Below are positions 11,270 through 22,804 of a stretch of DNA of 64,000 nt, in pieces (the first letter of the stretch is position 1; every line of letters begins with the position of its first letter). The DNA is from Trichostrongylus colubriformis. Taxonomy: Eukaryota; Nematoda; Chromadorea; Rhabditida; Trichostrongylidae. The notes under the pieces are model-generated. The model saw only the letters and a program-made list of their open reading frames with translations. It was not told the DNA's origin and did not search any database. The translations under genes were made by a program, and so were the position numbers. The stretch is from contig OZ022257.1 of the NCBI GenBank assembly GCA_963978905.1, forward strand, positions 19,301,664-19,365,663, in the 5' to 3' direction.

Positions 11270-12140
11270 ATTTCTGCGCCTGCTGAATGATATGTACTCG
11301 TTTGCAAAACTGGTCCTAGCCGTCTTTTGTAACTGCTTTCGTCTCAGGGATCTCATTCAAATCACTCGAAGAGATGAATCGCCCGGCCGTTCTTTTGAGA
11401 CGAATGAGCCACGTTTTCGACTATCGTACCTCGTAAAAGTGTTCCTTTAGGTTGGATCATCAGTGCTGCTCGCGGCCCGATTCACTAAGGAACGACAAAA
11501 TTAACATCCACAGTACCCTGAATCCGTTTTTATTGATTTCTTCAGTAATCAGCTCAATCAGCTAAACTACCCCAAACATCTTACTTGCTTCTAATTTTGA
11601 ATTGTATTACTAACCTATAGGAACTGTTGCCACACATCTAGGGCTTACTTTGGTCTGCACAATTACTTGGGATGGGCAGCTGAACTGCAAGTTAGGGCTT
11701 TCTTCTCGCTACGACTCCCGTAAGAGTTATTCGACATTATGAGGCATGAAAGGACTGGCTGGCCTGCGCGACATTCGATCTGAGACGAGACCAGAATCAC
11801 CTTTACTGAAAGCATAAGTTGCCACCAATCCGCCTTTTGAATTCCATTTGCGGGTGAAAAAGCTAAACGGCACTGTTTTACACAAGTTTTGCAGTTACAA
11901 CAAGTTTATGCGAAATTCGAGGCCTGGAATGGAAGCTACTGGATATAGAACAGCTCCGTTACTTTCAGCCAACACCTCATTAAAAAATGAAATAACTCGC
12001 TAAGGATGAATCCACCCTTTCGACTTATGCAGAGCATTCGTCTTCCAAATTTCAACGTCGGTACGGTTTTCGCTTCATGCCAGTAGACCGCATTTGAAGA
12101 TGGCTAGTGTTTCATCATATCCCCTCCTAGAAGTTTTGAT
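11270..12140. other. Intergenic stretch without recognisable feature
   Basis: I see no conserved frame and no inverted repeat. Composition is ordinary for the window. Confidence 0.35.
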
Positions 12141-12149
12141 TGAGTTTTT

Positions 12150-12455
12150 GAATACAAAGGATAAGGATAAAGTTTTGGCGTTAATCAATCCCTTTTCAGG
12201 ATGCGCCGTACATCCTAGTTCCATTCAGAATCGTGATGGCTGGTGATGTGTCCTATACAATAAACTGCGGTGGCCAGCCGATGTAAAACTCAGTATTCTT
12301 ATTCTCCCAAACGAGTCTGGTACCTATTCGCCGACCGCGTAGGGATGGAAGACTTGGTGGACCTGCACGGGCCTTGATGCGGGATTTGATCCCCGCACCA
12401 TGGGAGTGGCGTGTGCGCCACCTGTCACTAATCACCTCTGCCCTGTGTTGGAATA
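12150..12455 (-). repeat. tRNA-derived SINE-like element copy B (minus strand)
   Basis: Read on the minus strand it carries an A-box-like segment near 12420-12440 (TGACAGGTGGCGCACAC) and a good B box GGGGATCAAATCCCGC near 12378-12397. The shared body with GAGTCTGG complement and GGCCACCGCAG follows, and the tail GGCGCATCC...GATTAACGCC. It appears uninterrupted, and so serves as a reference for the two interrupted copies. Confidence 0.75.
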
Positions 12456-12709
12456 TACACAATAAAAAACGGAAGGATTACTACTAGTTTCTTATCTTGT
12501 TACGGTACGACGGGACCCGCAGCAAAATTGGATAGCTAGACAAGCTTTGTTTAATAAGTATTAGCTCAAACATCTTTAACCCTTTGCTGAATCTTTACAC
12601 GATGGGATGCGACCTTACGGATGTTGAGAAAGGAACGCCGTTCCTTCATTGTGGCTTAGTGCCTGGATTTCGAGTGATGACAAGTTTCTCGTGAAAATTG
12701 CTTAACTAA

Positions 12710-13335
12710 CAAGGGAAGGATTCTAGGTCGAAGTGGCCATTCGGAATGGGATGCATGTTGTCTGACGTATTTTCGGACGCTGATCTCGAACCTGCATTCC
12801 AAATTTGCTGTCCGATTCTCTGAACGGTGTTATGGAGGTTTTTTTGAAAAAACAATGCTATTATATGGTAGGTTTGGAAGCCCGTAGCACGCGAGCCAGG
12901 TGTTCTCGCGCAAAACTAGTGCACTTTTCGTGTTCAGGGGACCAAACTGCCCAATGAAATATGTTTTTAGCCAATTCGAGAATTTGACCGAATTTCGGAA
13001 AAAATCTTGGCTTGCCGAGAATTGGACCAAATTTCGGAAAAATTTTTGGCCTACCCAATAAGCCTCGAATTGGCTAAAAACATGTTCTCTGAGGCAGTTC
13101 GGTCCCCTAAACACGAAAATCGCACTAGTTTTGCGCGAGAACGTCTGGCTCGCGTGCTACTGGCTTCCAAACCTACCATATAATAGCATTGTTTTTTCAA
13201 AAAAAACCACCATAACTCCGCTCAATGAATCGGACAGCAAATTTGGAATGCAGGTTCGAGATCAGCGTCTGAAAATACGTCAGACAATATATATCCCATT
13301 CCGAATGGCCACTTCGACCTGGAATCCTTCCCTTG
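12710..13335. mobile_element. Large foldback element with TAA target duplication (PIF/Harbinger-like)
   Basis: This 626-bp element is almost entirely palindromic. Its ends are CAAGGGAAGGATTC and complement, flanked by TAA (12707-12709, 13336-13338). Inner landmarks such as GGTTTGGAAGCC, GCGCGAGAAC and GCCAATTCGAG occur once in each orientation around a centre near 13020. A 3-bp TWA duplication is typical of PIF/Harbinger elements. No transposase frame is present. A second element (13350-14018) has inserted only about a dozen bases to its right. Confidence 0.75.
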
Positions 13336-13349
13336 TAAGCAATATATTA

Positions 13350-14018
13350 GGTAGTCTAAAAAATTTTTTCGTATTTTTAAATACCGCTTTTTCCCTCAAA
13401 ACTGCTATCCACAAAATTTCTTCTGTACATATATATGTAGTACAAGTCCACACGCATCTATAGGTATTGTTGCCTTCCATCTCCCGGATAACCCTTTTCG
13501 GCAGAATAAAAATGAGAAAAGTCACCTCATTTTCAATTCCAATTTTTTTTTCTTTGAATGGCGTCAGACAGGGAAAGGAAAAGGTGTTAATCCGATGGAG
13601 CAAGATCAGGGCTATAAGGCAGCAATTTTTATCCAAGCTCGAAAATTTTCTTTAAAAAAATTTAAAAATTTTTTTATCACTATTGAAAAAATGACTCGCC
13701 AAAAAATTCTCGAGCTTGGACAAAAATTGCTGCCCCATGCACTTTATAGCCCTGATCTTGCTCCATCGGATTACCACCTTTTCCTTTCCCTGCTAACGCC
13801 ATTTAAAGAGAAATTTTTTTATAATTTTTGTATTGAAAATAAGGTTGACCGTTGATATGTTTATTTTGCCGAGAAGGGTTATCCGGGAGATGGAAGACAA
13901 TAATACCTATAGATGCGTGTGGACTTGTACTACATGTGTATGTACAGAAGAGATTGCTGGAAAGCAGTTTGGAGGGAAAAAACGGTATTTGAAAATCCAA
14001 AAAATTTTTTAGACTACC
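13350..14018. mobile_element. Foldback mariner derivative, TIR GGTAGTCTAAAAAATTTTTT
   Basis: The internal organisation matches the 991-1665 element: inverted duplicate halves, TACATATATATGTAGTAC-type and CCGGGAGATGGA segments, and the mariner motif YSPDLAPSDYHLF at about 13745-13790 with its reverse complement at about 13560-13620. The outermost about 35 bp have diverged into a different terminal repeat. TA is present on the left (13348-13349) but reads CA on the right. Confidence 0.8.
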
Positions 14019-14019
14019 C

Positions 14020-15950
14020 AATGCAATAGCCTCACACTGGCAGATGGATTCCCCCCGGCGCAACTCCTCTCAGAGCGATTACCTTGATCCACTATAAACC
14101 ATTTCAACGTACAGCATATCCTCTAGGCTCCGATCGATACGCCGATGATAAAGGGAGGTAGAAATCACGTCCGAGTGAGAATTACTTGGGAGTACTGTCC
14201 TTTCAGTAAGAAGTATGCCTCCTTGACAGGCGGGGTTCCCTAGCTTGTGTACCCAGGAACATAAAACGTCACCTTTCAAGAAATGCATAATTTTTGTGAT
14301 CGTATATACCTTACAAATATCCTACAATATATAGTCTGCTAAGTGTGTCTGTTGGTGTGTGTGTGTTTGACCGGAAATACATACATATCTCGCGTCGCAG
14401 CAAAGCAGGGACCCTGAATGTTACTAGTGATATAGGAGGTGGTAAGCGGACCCCGGCGATGGTGGAACGGAAGTGATAGCAGCTGATAAGGAGCCTCGGA
14501 AGACAGATGTCATCATATTCGTTCCGCCTCTCGGGTTGATCCTAGAGCGCGACACTCATAGGTATTTTGAGGGGTGGGACAAGACATTAGTGGTGGGTGA
14601 TCCATATTGATAATGGTTGACAAGATTCGTCGAGGAGCGTCAAAAGGCTTGTGTCGCCAAATCTGTTTCGCTCTTATGGCTAATAGTGAAATGATCGCGC
14701 TCACAGGTATTGCAGCGTACGGGAAACTCAATGGTGACTTCTCGAAACTGATAACGGCTTACGGTGGCTGATAATAACAGCTACGAAGTGATTGGGAGAA
14801 AATCCGGCACACCACTTATTTACCATACGTCTGCTATAGTAAAAGCATCTGATGCTCAGTGCCATTACATAGGTGAACATATTTTGTCTGTTCTCATATA
14901 ACTATCGACCACCGAATTTTCCGATTAGGGTGCATGTTTTTTGATACTGCGATCTACATGGATATACCTCATTGGAGCTACAAAAACCCCTAGTCTACTC
15001 CCACCCGCGGTAGGATTGAAAGTAGACCTCACTGGCGCTTGTTCGAGGCTCCCTGTAATCATCGGGACGACGGGTTATCCAGAGGTAATTCTTAATAAGG
15101 GTTGATGTGTGAAGAAGAGTGCCTGCGAGATGGAGAATGATGCTCATTTCGTTTTCTTCGACCTCGAATAAAGGAGGTATAATTATCAGAGCCATAGCCA
15201 TAACGTGACAACTGGGCACTCCCACCAGTCAAAGAATTTCGTAAATTTAGTTGTTGGACTTTGACATTTCCAGGCTGCAGATCATTCTACGTAGTGGAGA
15301 GCGCGAATGATTTGTAGAACTCTGGTGGTGCATGTCAAATAGCACAAAGAGAGCTGAATACACACATGCGCCATTTTATTGTCCAATGGCATTAGCGATC
15401 ATTGTGATGCTCGTAAGAGGGAAAAACCAAACTTTGGCAGCATCCAATTCAAGTGGCGACTCACACTTTTAAAACGTGAATAATGACCTCACTTTCTGGG
15501 TGAGTTGTTTTTAATAGCTGGTGAACACCGGTTAGGCACCCCGTTGGGCAAGACTGAATGGCTTTGAGGCAGTGATAGGGGTAATTCGGGTCGAATATGG
15601 GAGGATCGTTGAATATGTAGGTCGAGGTGCTCAAGTACGGAAGTGAAGAAATAGCCGAATAGACTGGTCAAAAAACCCCCCGAAATCCCCTTCCCTTCGT
15701 CTATTCTCAGAAGGGGCGGGTCGCTCTGGAAAAAGGGGCGGGCTGCCATTAAGTTAGTGGTAGCTGTTGAACAAGACGGCTAATATAAAGCCCGGAGGCA
15801 CTCTTTCTCATCGGAAATTTCGCCACCTACAGTCTATTTAGATCACTAGCTTTCTGTCGCGTGACCCATTCTAGGAGTTCCCATTACCCACATCACCCAT
15901 ATCTTTGTTTTTAACTCTGTGGTCAGAGAGAAGGTCTGTTCCAACACCGG
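14020..15950. other. Intergenic stretch without recognisable gene
   Basis: I find short open frames only, none with a family motif. A short GT run sits near 14350-14370. Confidence 0.35.
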
Positions 15951-15989
15951 GCACATCCAAGGGTCAAGGAAAATAGCCCTTTCACCACG

Positions 15990-16310
15990 GGCCCTCTCCT
16001 TCAAGGGGAACTCAAATACGACCACACCCCCACTCAACATTGCTATTATCATAATTTCCATATACGTATCACTGACTATTACTTATTGAACACTATTACT
16101 ACTCATTTTATCACCGTAATTTTTGTGTTGATCGATCAAATTAATCCATATTTTCTTACATAACCGAGCCAGCTGACACGTTCCGTTCATCATCTAGACT
16201 GGGACCACTACTGACGTCTGCTCTAACGACCCCTTTCCCTACTCTGCCTGCTAAATACTACCCCCTTGTCGAGGATTGCTCGACTCTCGGTGCACCTTGT
16301 CCGCCACAGA
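15990..16310 (-). repeat. Probable degenerate copy of repeat family R1 (minus strand)
   Basis: On the minus strand the right boundary reads CACCGAGAGTCGAG...CTCGAC followed by a G-rich block, like the start of the copy at 1732. Toward 15990-16035 there is a GGGGGTGTGGTCGTATTTGA segment like the inner G-rich motif. The middle is too diverged to align by eye. Confidence 0.35.
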
Positions 16311-16679
16311 TCCTTGTGTGATACGTCAGTTACACTTCTTATAATCAGCTATGGGTGCTCGAGAGAGGTTCCTACTCCCTCCAAAGGAGCTACTCATTAG
16401 CCTGCCTACCCCTGAGTTACCAACAGTTTCTTTGAAGTGGCTTATTCGGAAGAACTGCTGAAAAGAGAAGGATCCATTCTGTGACCATTTTCATCCAGTG
16501 AATCTTCTATTATATCTCGGAAGAAACATTATTCATTTATTCATTGCTAGTTGATGCGGAGGGCAGCGCGATTTTTTTTAGCAATTATTACATTTGGCAT
16601 GACTCCAATATTTCAGGTAAAATAGCTTTGTACAGAACACTTATTGCCATCATGAAGTAAAAATGTGCAGATAATTAAC

Positions 16680-16905
16680 TTCTGGCAAAACATAAAGATG
16701 CATCAGATGAAAAATTCACGATTTCGCGTGGAAGTTGAATTTGAGGCGTATCCAAACTACACTGACTACAGTAGCCTTTGGTTACAGCATACCACTTTTA
16801 CCCGCGTAATGTCCTGTAAGATGTCCGTAGGCCACGCGTTAAGCTCACCACTCGCCCATGTCCGTAGGCCACGCCCTATCAGGCGCTACGAAATGGAGTA
16901 TATGA
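16680..16905. repeat. Partial foldback repeat with duplicated TCCGTAGGCCACGC
   Basis: TCCGTAGGCCACGC occurs twice, 44 bp apart (about 16824 and 16859-16875). The right end GGCCACGCCCTATCAGGCGC plus TACGAAATGGAGTA matches the inverted end of the elements at 8595-8732 and 33122-33258. The left end is not clear. Confidence 0.4.
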
Positions 16906-17814
16906 ATGAAAAATTTGTTTTCATATAAAAAGATTTTGACCAGTTCTCTACCATGAGTTGTATACGATCTTGCAGTAGTCGTGAGAATGCTTATAGTCAC
17001 TACATCACCTTCAAGGAATTCACATATCAATGGAGAAAGACTGGTGTTCAAAGCATCCTTTACCTACCGCGACTACCTCTCTGAAGGCACACACTTCCAA
17101 CTTCCGTGCAGGCTAAGTCGTCCCTCCATGAGCAGAGACGGCTTAGCCTGCACAAAAGGGGCCACCTGGGAGTGTATTTCACCGTACACGCTTACTAAAT
17201 ACACAGCAAATTCTCGATCTTTGTCTATTTACTTATTTGTTTTTATTTATGCGCCATAAAATCAGGTCTACGAGTTCAAACACATTCAAATCGTAAAAAA
17301 ACTATGGCGAGTTATCCGGCATGTACGAGCTACTTTGCACGCAGGAACCACCAGTAATTGTGCGGAGGCATGGCACGGAGAACAGACCTTTCTCCTTTTA
17401 CGCTGCATGAATAATCCCAAGACGAGTTCCTGGTCCCACACCCAGAGCGCAATATGTCAACGTACTAGAATTCGCTGACAAATTACCCGAACGAACTAAT
17501 TCGCTTAGGATACCAGGCAAATAGGCACAAAGTGACATCAAACGATGAGGTTCACGCCACTGCCATCTCTCAAATGGGGATACACTCCAAGGCGCATGTG
17601 CTTGCGGAAAAAGCACCTAAATTCAATAGAAGAGTGAAGGATTTACAAAAGTGAAGTTCGCATTTAAACGTTAAAAAACCGGGAGGGGGGAATAAAGGAA
17701 AGCTGAGAAGGATTCTGTGTTACCCGGAAATGAAAAGGTCACTTGTGGAAATAATCTGCAGCGAAACTTGCGTTGAAAAGGGCACCATTGAGGTCTTCAT
17801 GCAATCATATTGCC

Positions 17815-18070
17815 CTCCACTTTGAGTTGTAGCCCTCCACTGGTCGAGTTGATGCGAAGGTGGGGCAACGTTTGAGGCTGGTTGGCATAGTAGCCCCCGC
17901 CGTCTGCATTTATTGCTCTCCTGATGCGGAGAGGCGAAAGGGGAGGAGTGTGAAAGGGAACGTATTTCTCGCGTTTTAGCCGTCTCATCTAATTCTTTCT
18001 CTGCTGTTGCGCTACTTACAATTAGCTCCTCTTTCGTATTCCCAATCGGGCTCTAGTTACTCCTTCCGGT
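17815..18070 (+). repeat. Dispersed repeat family R3, copy 1
   Basis: Shared landmarks with 25850-26050 and 51200-51440 are a GGCTGG...GGCATAG block, CGCCGTCTGCA or similar, a GATGCGGAGAGG / GATGCAGAAAAGAGG stretch, and CTGCTGTTGC(G/A)CTACT. No coding capacity and no terminal repeats are apparent. Confidence 0.5.
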
Positions 18071-18074
18071 GCTT

Positions 18075-19640
18075 TTAGCAGTGCTACATCACCACTCTAC
18101 AGTTATCATTTCTGTCCATGCCTGATGATACTATAGAATTTTTGTCACCTCACTGTTTTTTCACTATACCAGTTTCAGCTACGCGATGTACCTCGCGTGT
18201 TAAACGACAATGACGAAGGGCGGTCTATTGCTAGAATATGTTATTAGGATCACTCAACGATGCGGCTCAACCTTATCCAATTAACACTTATGCAGGTGGA
18301 CTCATCTACTGGTCATACCATTTATTGACCATCCATTGACATTTATTGCCACCCACTAGTCATAGAAATCTGCGATTTTATTCACCCCCCCCCCTACCTT
18401 TGCTGATGGGGATCAACATTATCCATTTCCGACCCTCTCAATATGACTGTTGTGGACTCACAACCATTCCATAGTAATATAATAGTATGTCCATGACAGA
18501 TGTATTTTATTGATAACGGTGAGCACCTTTGATTATGCAATGGATGATAAGTATCACTCAAAATATATCCGTAGCCATGAACTAAGCATATCCTAAGTAG
18601 GTATCCTGGAGTGCTATGAAGTAGTTCCCCTTGAGCGCGGCACTCCCTTTCATGCCTACTAGCAAATATCCCCACAAGCCAACTAGTGGCGAACTTAGAT
18701 ATTGTGTAGTGGGTCCGCCCACATTACCCTGCATAAATACCCAGTGAAATGTATTATTAATGTTCTTGTACGTAACGTCGTAATAAACCTTTGTTACACG
18801 TGCGTATAGTTATCCATTGGTCACCTACCAAAATGACCAAGCCAATCATGATTTGTCAGAAAGATTGCAAATGTTTTCATTTACTCAATTGCCCATTCTT
18901 TGGTCGGTCTGATCCAAAGTGTAGTATTCCTCCGACCACCCGATCTACCTGCAAGTCGAGCGGGAGTACGAAACAGGTGTTTTCATAAGTAGGAGGTGCT
19001 ACCACAATGATAACATTGTCTTACAATGGTACTCCAACAACTATCAATTTCCCCCTGTTTAGAGCGGTTGCGTTGCTCTATTATTTCCTTATCGCAAGCA
19101 CTCACTTGCGGGCGGACAGATATACCGACAGACTCACCGACAATTCCCCAGACAAACCGACCAACAAAGTTAGAAATGAAGCTCTTCATCAACAAATATA
19201 TCAAGACTTGCACTCCTTCAACATTAATGATCCAAAAGACTATGAAATGTGTTAATGGACCGGAAACTGACTTTGCTCAGGTGACAATGAACCATCAGTC
19301 CAAAGCCCCAAGAGCGAAGCAACCTGCCTGTGTCACAGGGGTGGACCTTTTCCAACAATTTACCTCTGCATACGCCAACCCGCGTCAAAGCTTCTCTGAC
19401 GAGATTTTGGGCGGGGGGTCCCATAAAAACTGTTGAACTAAGCATCAGTGGCGTGTCATTTGAGTGTCTGTTATAGCTTAGCTCTGGGCTGTTATAGTAG
19501 CTTAGATCTGGTCCACGACGAAATTTTCACTGCCTCTCCTAGAGCTCAGACAGAAATAGCGTCGTACCTCAGATACGGTGGGGTGCCTCCTCCCTCATTG
19601 CGATAGCACCTAGTGTTAATTGAACAGTCTCGGAAACTAC
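18075..19640. other. Intergenic stretch without recognisable gene
   Basis: A C-run is at about 18385-18395. A GACAGACTCACCGACAATTCC-type low-complexity patch near 19115-19160 resembles the CTGTCTGTCGG patches at 27640-27690 and 47910-47935. No gene is supportable. Confidence 0.35.
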
Positions 19641-19724
19641 TCAGACTTAGGCCATAGCATCAGCTCTTTGTGATTTGATGGACCACTGCTTACAATGCGT
19701 TGAGTATTCACGGCATCTGGAGTA

Positions 19725-20100
19725 GGGGTCAATCGTGGGGGGAGGGTACACAGGGAGTCGGATTCCCTCTACAGGGGGGGGGATCGTATTTGATCGGAAT
19801 AGAAGGAGCGGGGAGGTCCTCCCAACACAGGTCTCCAATGAGCGCTAGACTAAACCACCAAGAAGCAGATGCGAAGCGAAGGTATTCCGCTGTGAACTCA
19901 TATGGGGAAATGTGGAATGTATATTTTTTGGCTAGCAAGGACACATAGGCAATAAAACACATCGCAACTACTATACAAGCCGGCACATTTACTGGTATTG
20001 TGTAGGACAAAAAGGGGGAGGGGCATATTTGGTTCCTTTGAAGGAGGGGGGGGGGTCGTACTGAAGTGGCTTTTCTCCTCATTGCCTGTAAATGCCCTGG
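19725..20100 (+). repeat. Dispersed repeat family R1, copy 3
   Basis: It has the same landmark order as the copies at 1732 and 8988: GGGGGATCGTATTTGATCGG, AAGCAGATGCGAAG, AAGGACACATAGGCAATAAAAC, ending GGGGGGTCGTACTGAAGTGG. Confidence 0.65.
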
Positions 20101-20666
20101 CCCCGTGTAGTTGCAGTGCAAGACTGCATTCACACTCTACTAAGGTACCAGCGTGCGTGGCCTGCGTCCGTCGACACGGAGTGTGTGCGACTACAAGCAG
20201 GAAGAGAGAGTGGCACGAGCGAGCCGCAGAGACGAATTAGTCACACCATGCCGCCACCGCAGGGTATGAAAGTGGCCAAGTTTTTGTAGAACCTAGCTAT
20301 AGCGGCAGCTAAGAAGCAAAGCTTCGCTTTTCTAGGTGCGTCTCTCCCTAACTGATCGGATCGGTGGGGCTTGTTCCTCTGACATAGCCCTTTGTCGAGT
20401 CCCTCATGCCCATATTGATAATCTATAGACCACCCGAAATATGCTGGCCTTCCTTTTCCCTATGAGGCACCCCAATGAGACTAGTAGCGCTGTGTGTAAA
20501 TGAAATGTATTTACAAATTAGGTTTGATAATAATAAAATTGGACTGATAGCAGACATGTTTTCTGTATTTAGGAATGTGTCTCGAATTCTAGTGTGGTGC
20601 CACTATAGTGCGGTTCTCTTCGGTTTCTGAGCAGGGTGTGATCGCAGTTTCAACCATCGAAGCATA

Positions 20667-21084
20667 ATGACGGAAAAAATCACGTCCAAGGATGTAAGTT
20701 TCAGATTCGACTTGCTGCATTGTTTACTTCAGAATCGGTTAATGCTGTTTCCACGATGAGCAGGTAGTTCAGATAATCGTGGTGATAATTTCAGGAAGCC
20801 GACCTGATGACCCCGTTTCTGATCTTTTTCGGGGTGGGGTTCCTCTTTGGTCTGTTTCTGGCTTATCTACATATTCGACTCGTGAGGTAAATTGATGATA
20901 TTTTCACAGGATATGAAATGGTTACTGTTTACCCAGGGTAAGTTATTGGTATTGGTAATTGATATTGATGTACCATAGATCCATGGTCGAAGAACGACTT
21001 TCACATATTCCTAAAGCCAAGAAAGTAAAAGTGAAGAAAGGAAAAGGCAAGAAAGGAAAGAAGGGAAAGAAGAAGAAGAAGTGA
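20667..21084 (+). CDS. Small single-pass membrane protein with lysine-rich tail (hypothetical)
   Basis: Three exons (20667-20693, 20795-20886, 20979-21084) join in phase to give 74 residues. Donors are GTAAGT and GTAAAT; acceptors are AATTTCAG and ACCATAG. The protein starts MTEKITSKD and has one strong membrane helix at about residues 15-33 (PFLIFFGVGFLFGLFLAYLH). It ends in a basic tail of about 25 residues made largely of K, KG and KK repeats. A polyadenylation signal AATAAA lies at 21098, 14 bp after the stop. A short acidic-to-basic type I-like layout suggests a membrane-anchored protein with a cytosolic lysine tail, but I do not recognise the family. The model rests on splice sites, phase and the clean membrane segment; the start codon is the only ATG in exon 1. 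Confidence 0.7.
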
Positions 21085-21097
21085 ATTGTCGCTTTCG

Positions 21098-21103
21098 AAT
21101 AAA
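21098..21103 (+). terminator. Polyadenylation signal AATAAA
   Basis: Canonical hexamer 14 bp downstream of the stop of the small membrane protein gene. Confidence 0.7.
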
Positions 21104-21304
21104 TGGTTGTCTGTTCGTAACGACACTAATATAATGTGAATATTGTCTTGATTTGTTCCATTATACAAAGAAACAGACGGAATCTACATTCACGTAGCAG
21201 CGAAGGTCTTCGTTCTAACCACTCGTCTCGGACAACCCATCTTTCCGCTGGTTCTCACCATAGACGTGTTTTTTGGCACTACCATACGCAGACGGGATTC
21301 ACAA

Positions 21305-21475
21305 GGCTGCGTTCATACTTGCCGCCGGCGGCCATGGCTGCGTTCATAGCAAGCGAGGCAGTGTGGCAGGGGGTAGGTGCGAAGAGCAGGCAACGAGACA
21401 GCGTGGCACAGGCGGAGACGCAGAAACACGCAGTCACGCCCTGTCGCCAGTACCGCAAAGTATGAAAGCGGTTCT
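21305..21475. mobile_element. Tourist-like foldback element, copy 1
   Basis: Inverted ends GGCTGCGTTCATACT and AGTATGAAAGCGG match the family with TIR GGC(C/T)GCGTTCATACT, of which 55307-55482 and 31046-31136 are cleaner copies. The interior is G+C-rich (GCCGCCGGCGG, CGGAGACGCAG). Target duplication is unclear in this copy. Confidence 0.55.
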
Positions 21476-21604
21476 ACTGAGTTTATGAACCCCTAAAACC
21501 CTCAGTTTTGATGCATTCTTTTTCATTCTGTTTCGTCCGCTCCTTTGCCACCATCCCCGCTTCTTGTACCCTTTCATACCACTTGTGGGTCGTATTTTCT
21601 CCAG

Positions 21605-22047
21605 CTCCTTTGAAGAAATCTTTCACGGAAAATGATTTCTTTGTTTCCCGTATATTTATGTTGTATTTGCCTAATAAGGGATGCATGCAAAGTTTCACCT
21701 TAAAACTGTGAATCCGTCTATGAGGGGGGAGGGCTAAGCTCTCCGGGTTCTCAGCCAGGTGGGCGGGGCCTCCGAGTAAAAGCCCCGTCCCGTCGTCCGC
21801 CGCGGTGGGGAACGGAGAGTGGTATTGCTCACGTAACTTCGTGTCCCATCAGTGCGTCTCCGACCGCGACGGATGTCGGGGTCGGCAGTTGTTCGAAGGC
21901 CCCGCTCACCCCGCCGAGACTTTGTGGTGCTGTATCTTAGCCAGATTCACCTTTTTTCGCGTGAAAATTTGCATGCAACCCCAACTAGGCAAACACAACA
22001 AAAATATTTGGGAAACAGAGAAGCACACTTTTCCGTGGACGATTCCT
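21605..22047. mobile_element. TTAA-type foldback element (AGGAATCGTCCACGG family), degraded copy
   Basis: The right end CCGTGGACGATTCCT followed by TTAA (22048-22051) matches the intact copy at 26142-26566. The left side has the inverted TTCACGGAAAATGATTTC and TTTATGTTGTATTTGCC segments but has lost the clean terminus. The middle contains the diagnostic CGTCGTCCGCCGCGGTGGG and GGCCTCCGAG blocks. Confidence 0.6.
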
Positions 22048-22546
22048 TTAATTCAACTATGGTAAATCCAACCTCTCCTTGCTCGATTAGCCAAATAGCA
22101 CAGTCCCTGAAAGCTCTCTTACTCACCTCCTCTCAGTTCTCAGTCAGCACTTTGTGTGGGAACGGTGGACACCGAATGATGTCCTTGCATTTGCTGCGCC
22201 GGCCTGAATAGAGTTGTGGCATGACTGTGTTCGACCATGTGATGACTAATGATTGGCATTGTAAGCACTCAGCCTTTCTGCACATACACCCACTCTCCTC
22301 CCATCATTTCCTCGCATTTTACGAACAATGCCACGAGCGGACGTGTGAAGTTACGATGAGCTGCAATGGCACAGCACTATGAAGCCGTAGCACGTCTTAT
22401 TGTGAACCACATGGAAGCTTCTTACATACAACTTTCACTGCGCTCAACAGTATTCACTAGATGTCTTGTGGGTTTGGTTTTCGTCCAAAGCTTCTCAAAA
22501 ACCGTACTTTTGTAAACTTTTACAATTAGTGAACGTCATGGACATT

Positions 22547-22623
22547 GGGTGTATATCATTAGGACAGAAACGTCGCGTGGCCGTGTTCGGCACGCGACGT
22601 TTCTGTCCTAATGATATACACCC
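22547..22623. repeat. Perfect 33-bp-arm hairpin
   Basis: Arms 22547-22579 and 22591-22623 are exact reverse complements, starting GGGTGTATATCATTAGG, around an 11-base loop. A related but imperfect hairpin with GCGTGTATATCGTTAGGTCG lies near 52347-52440, so this is probably the minimal member of a foldback transposon family rather than a gene-specific hairpin. Confidence 0.8.
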
Positions 22624-22804
22624 ATGGACATCCTACCTGGGCTTCCAGTGTAACAGCCGAAATGTTCCTATTCACTGGAATCTCCAGATTGCTTTTGATG
22701 GATTGTCAGTTGTACAACTTTTGCATATTTCAACAACTTTACGCAAGAACCTGCTGACAAGCCGATTGAATATTGGGAATAAAGGGTGAAGGGTCAAGTT
22801 TTTG

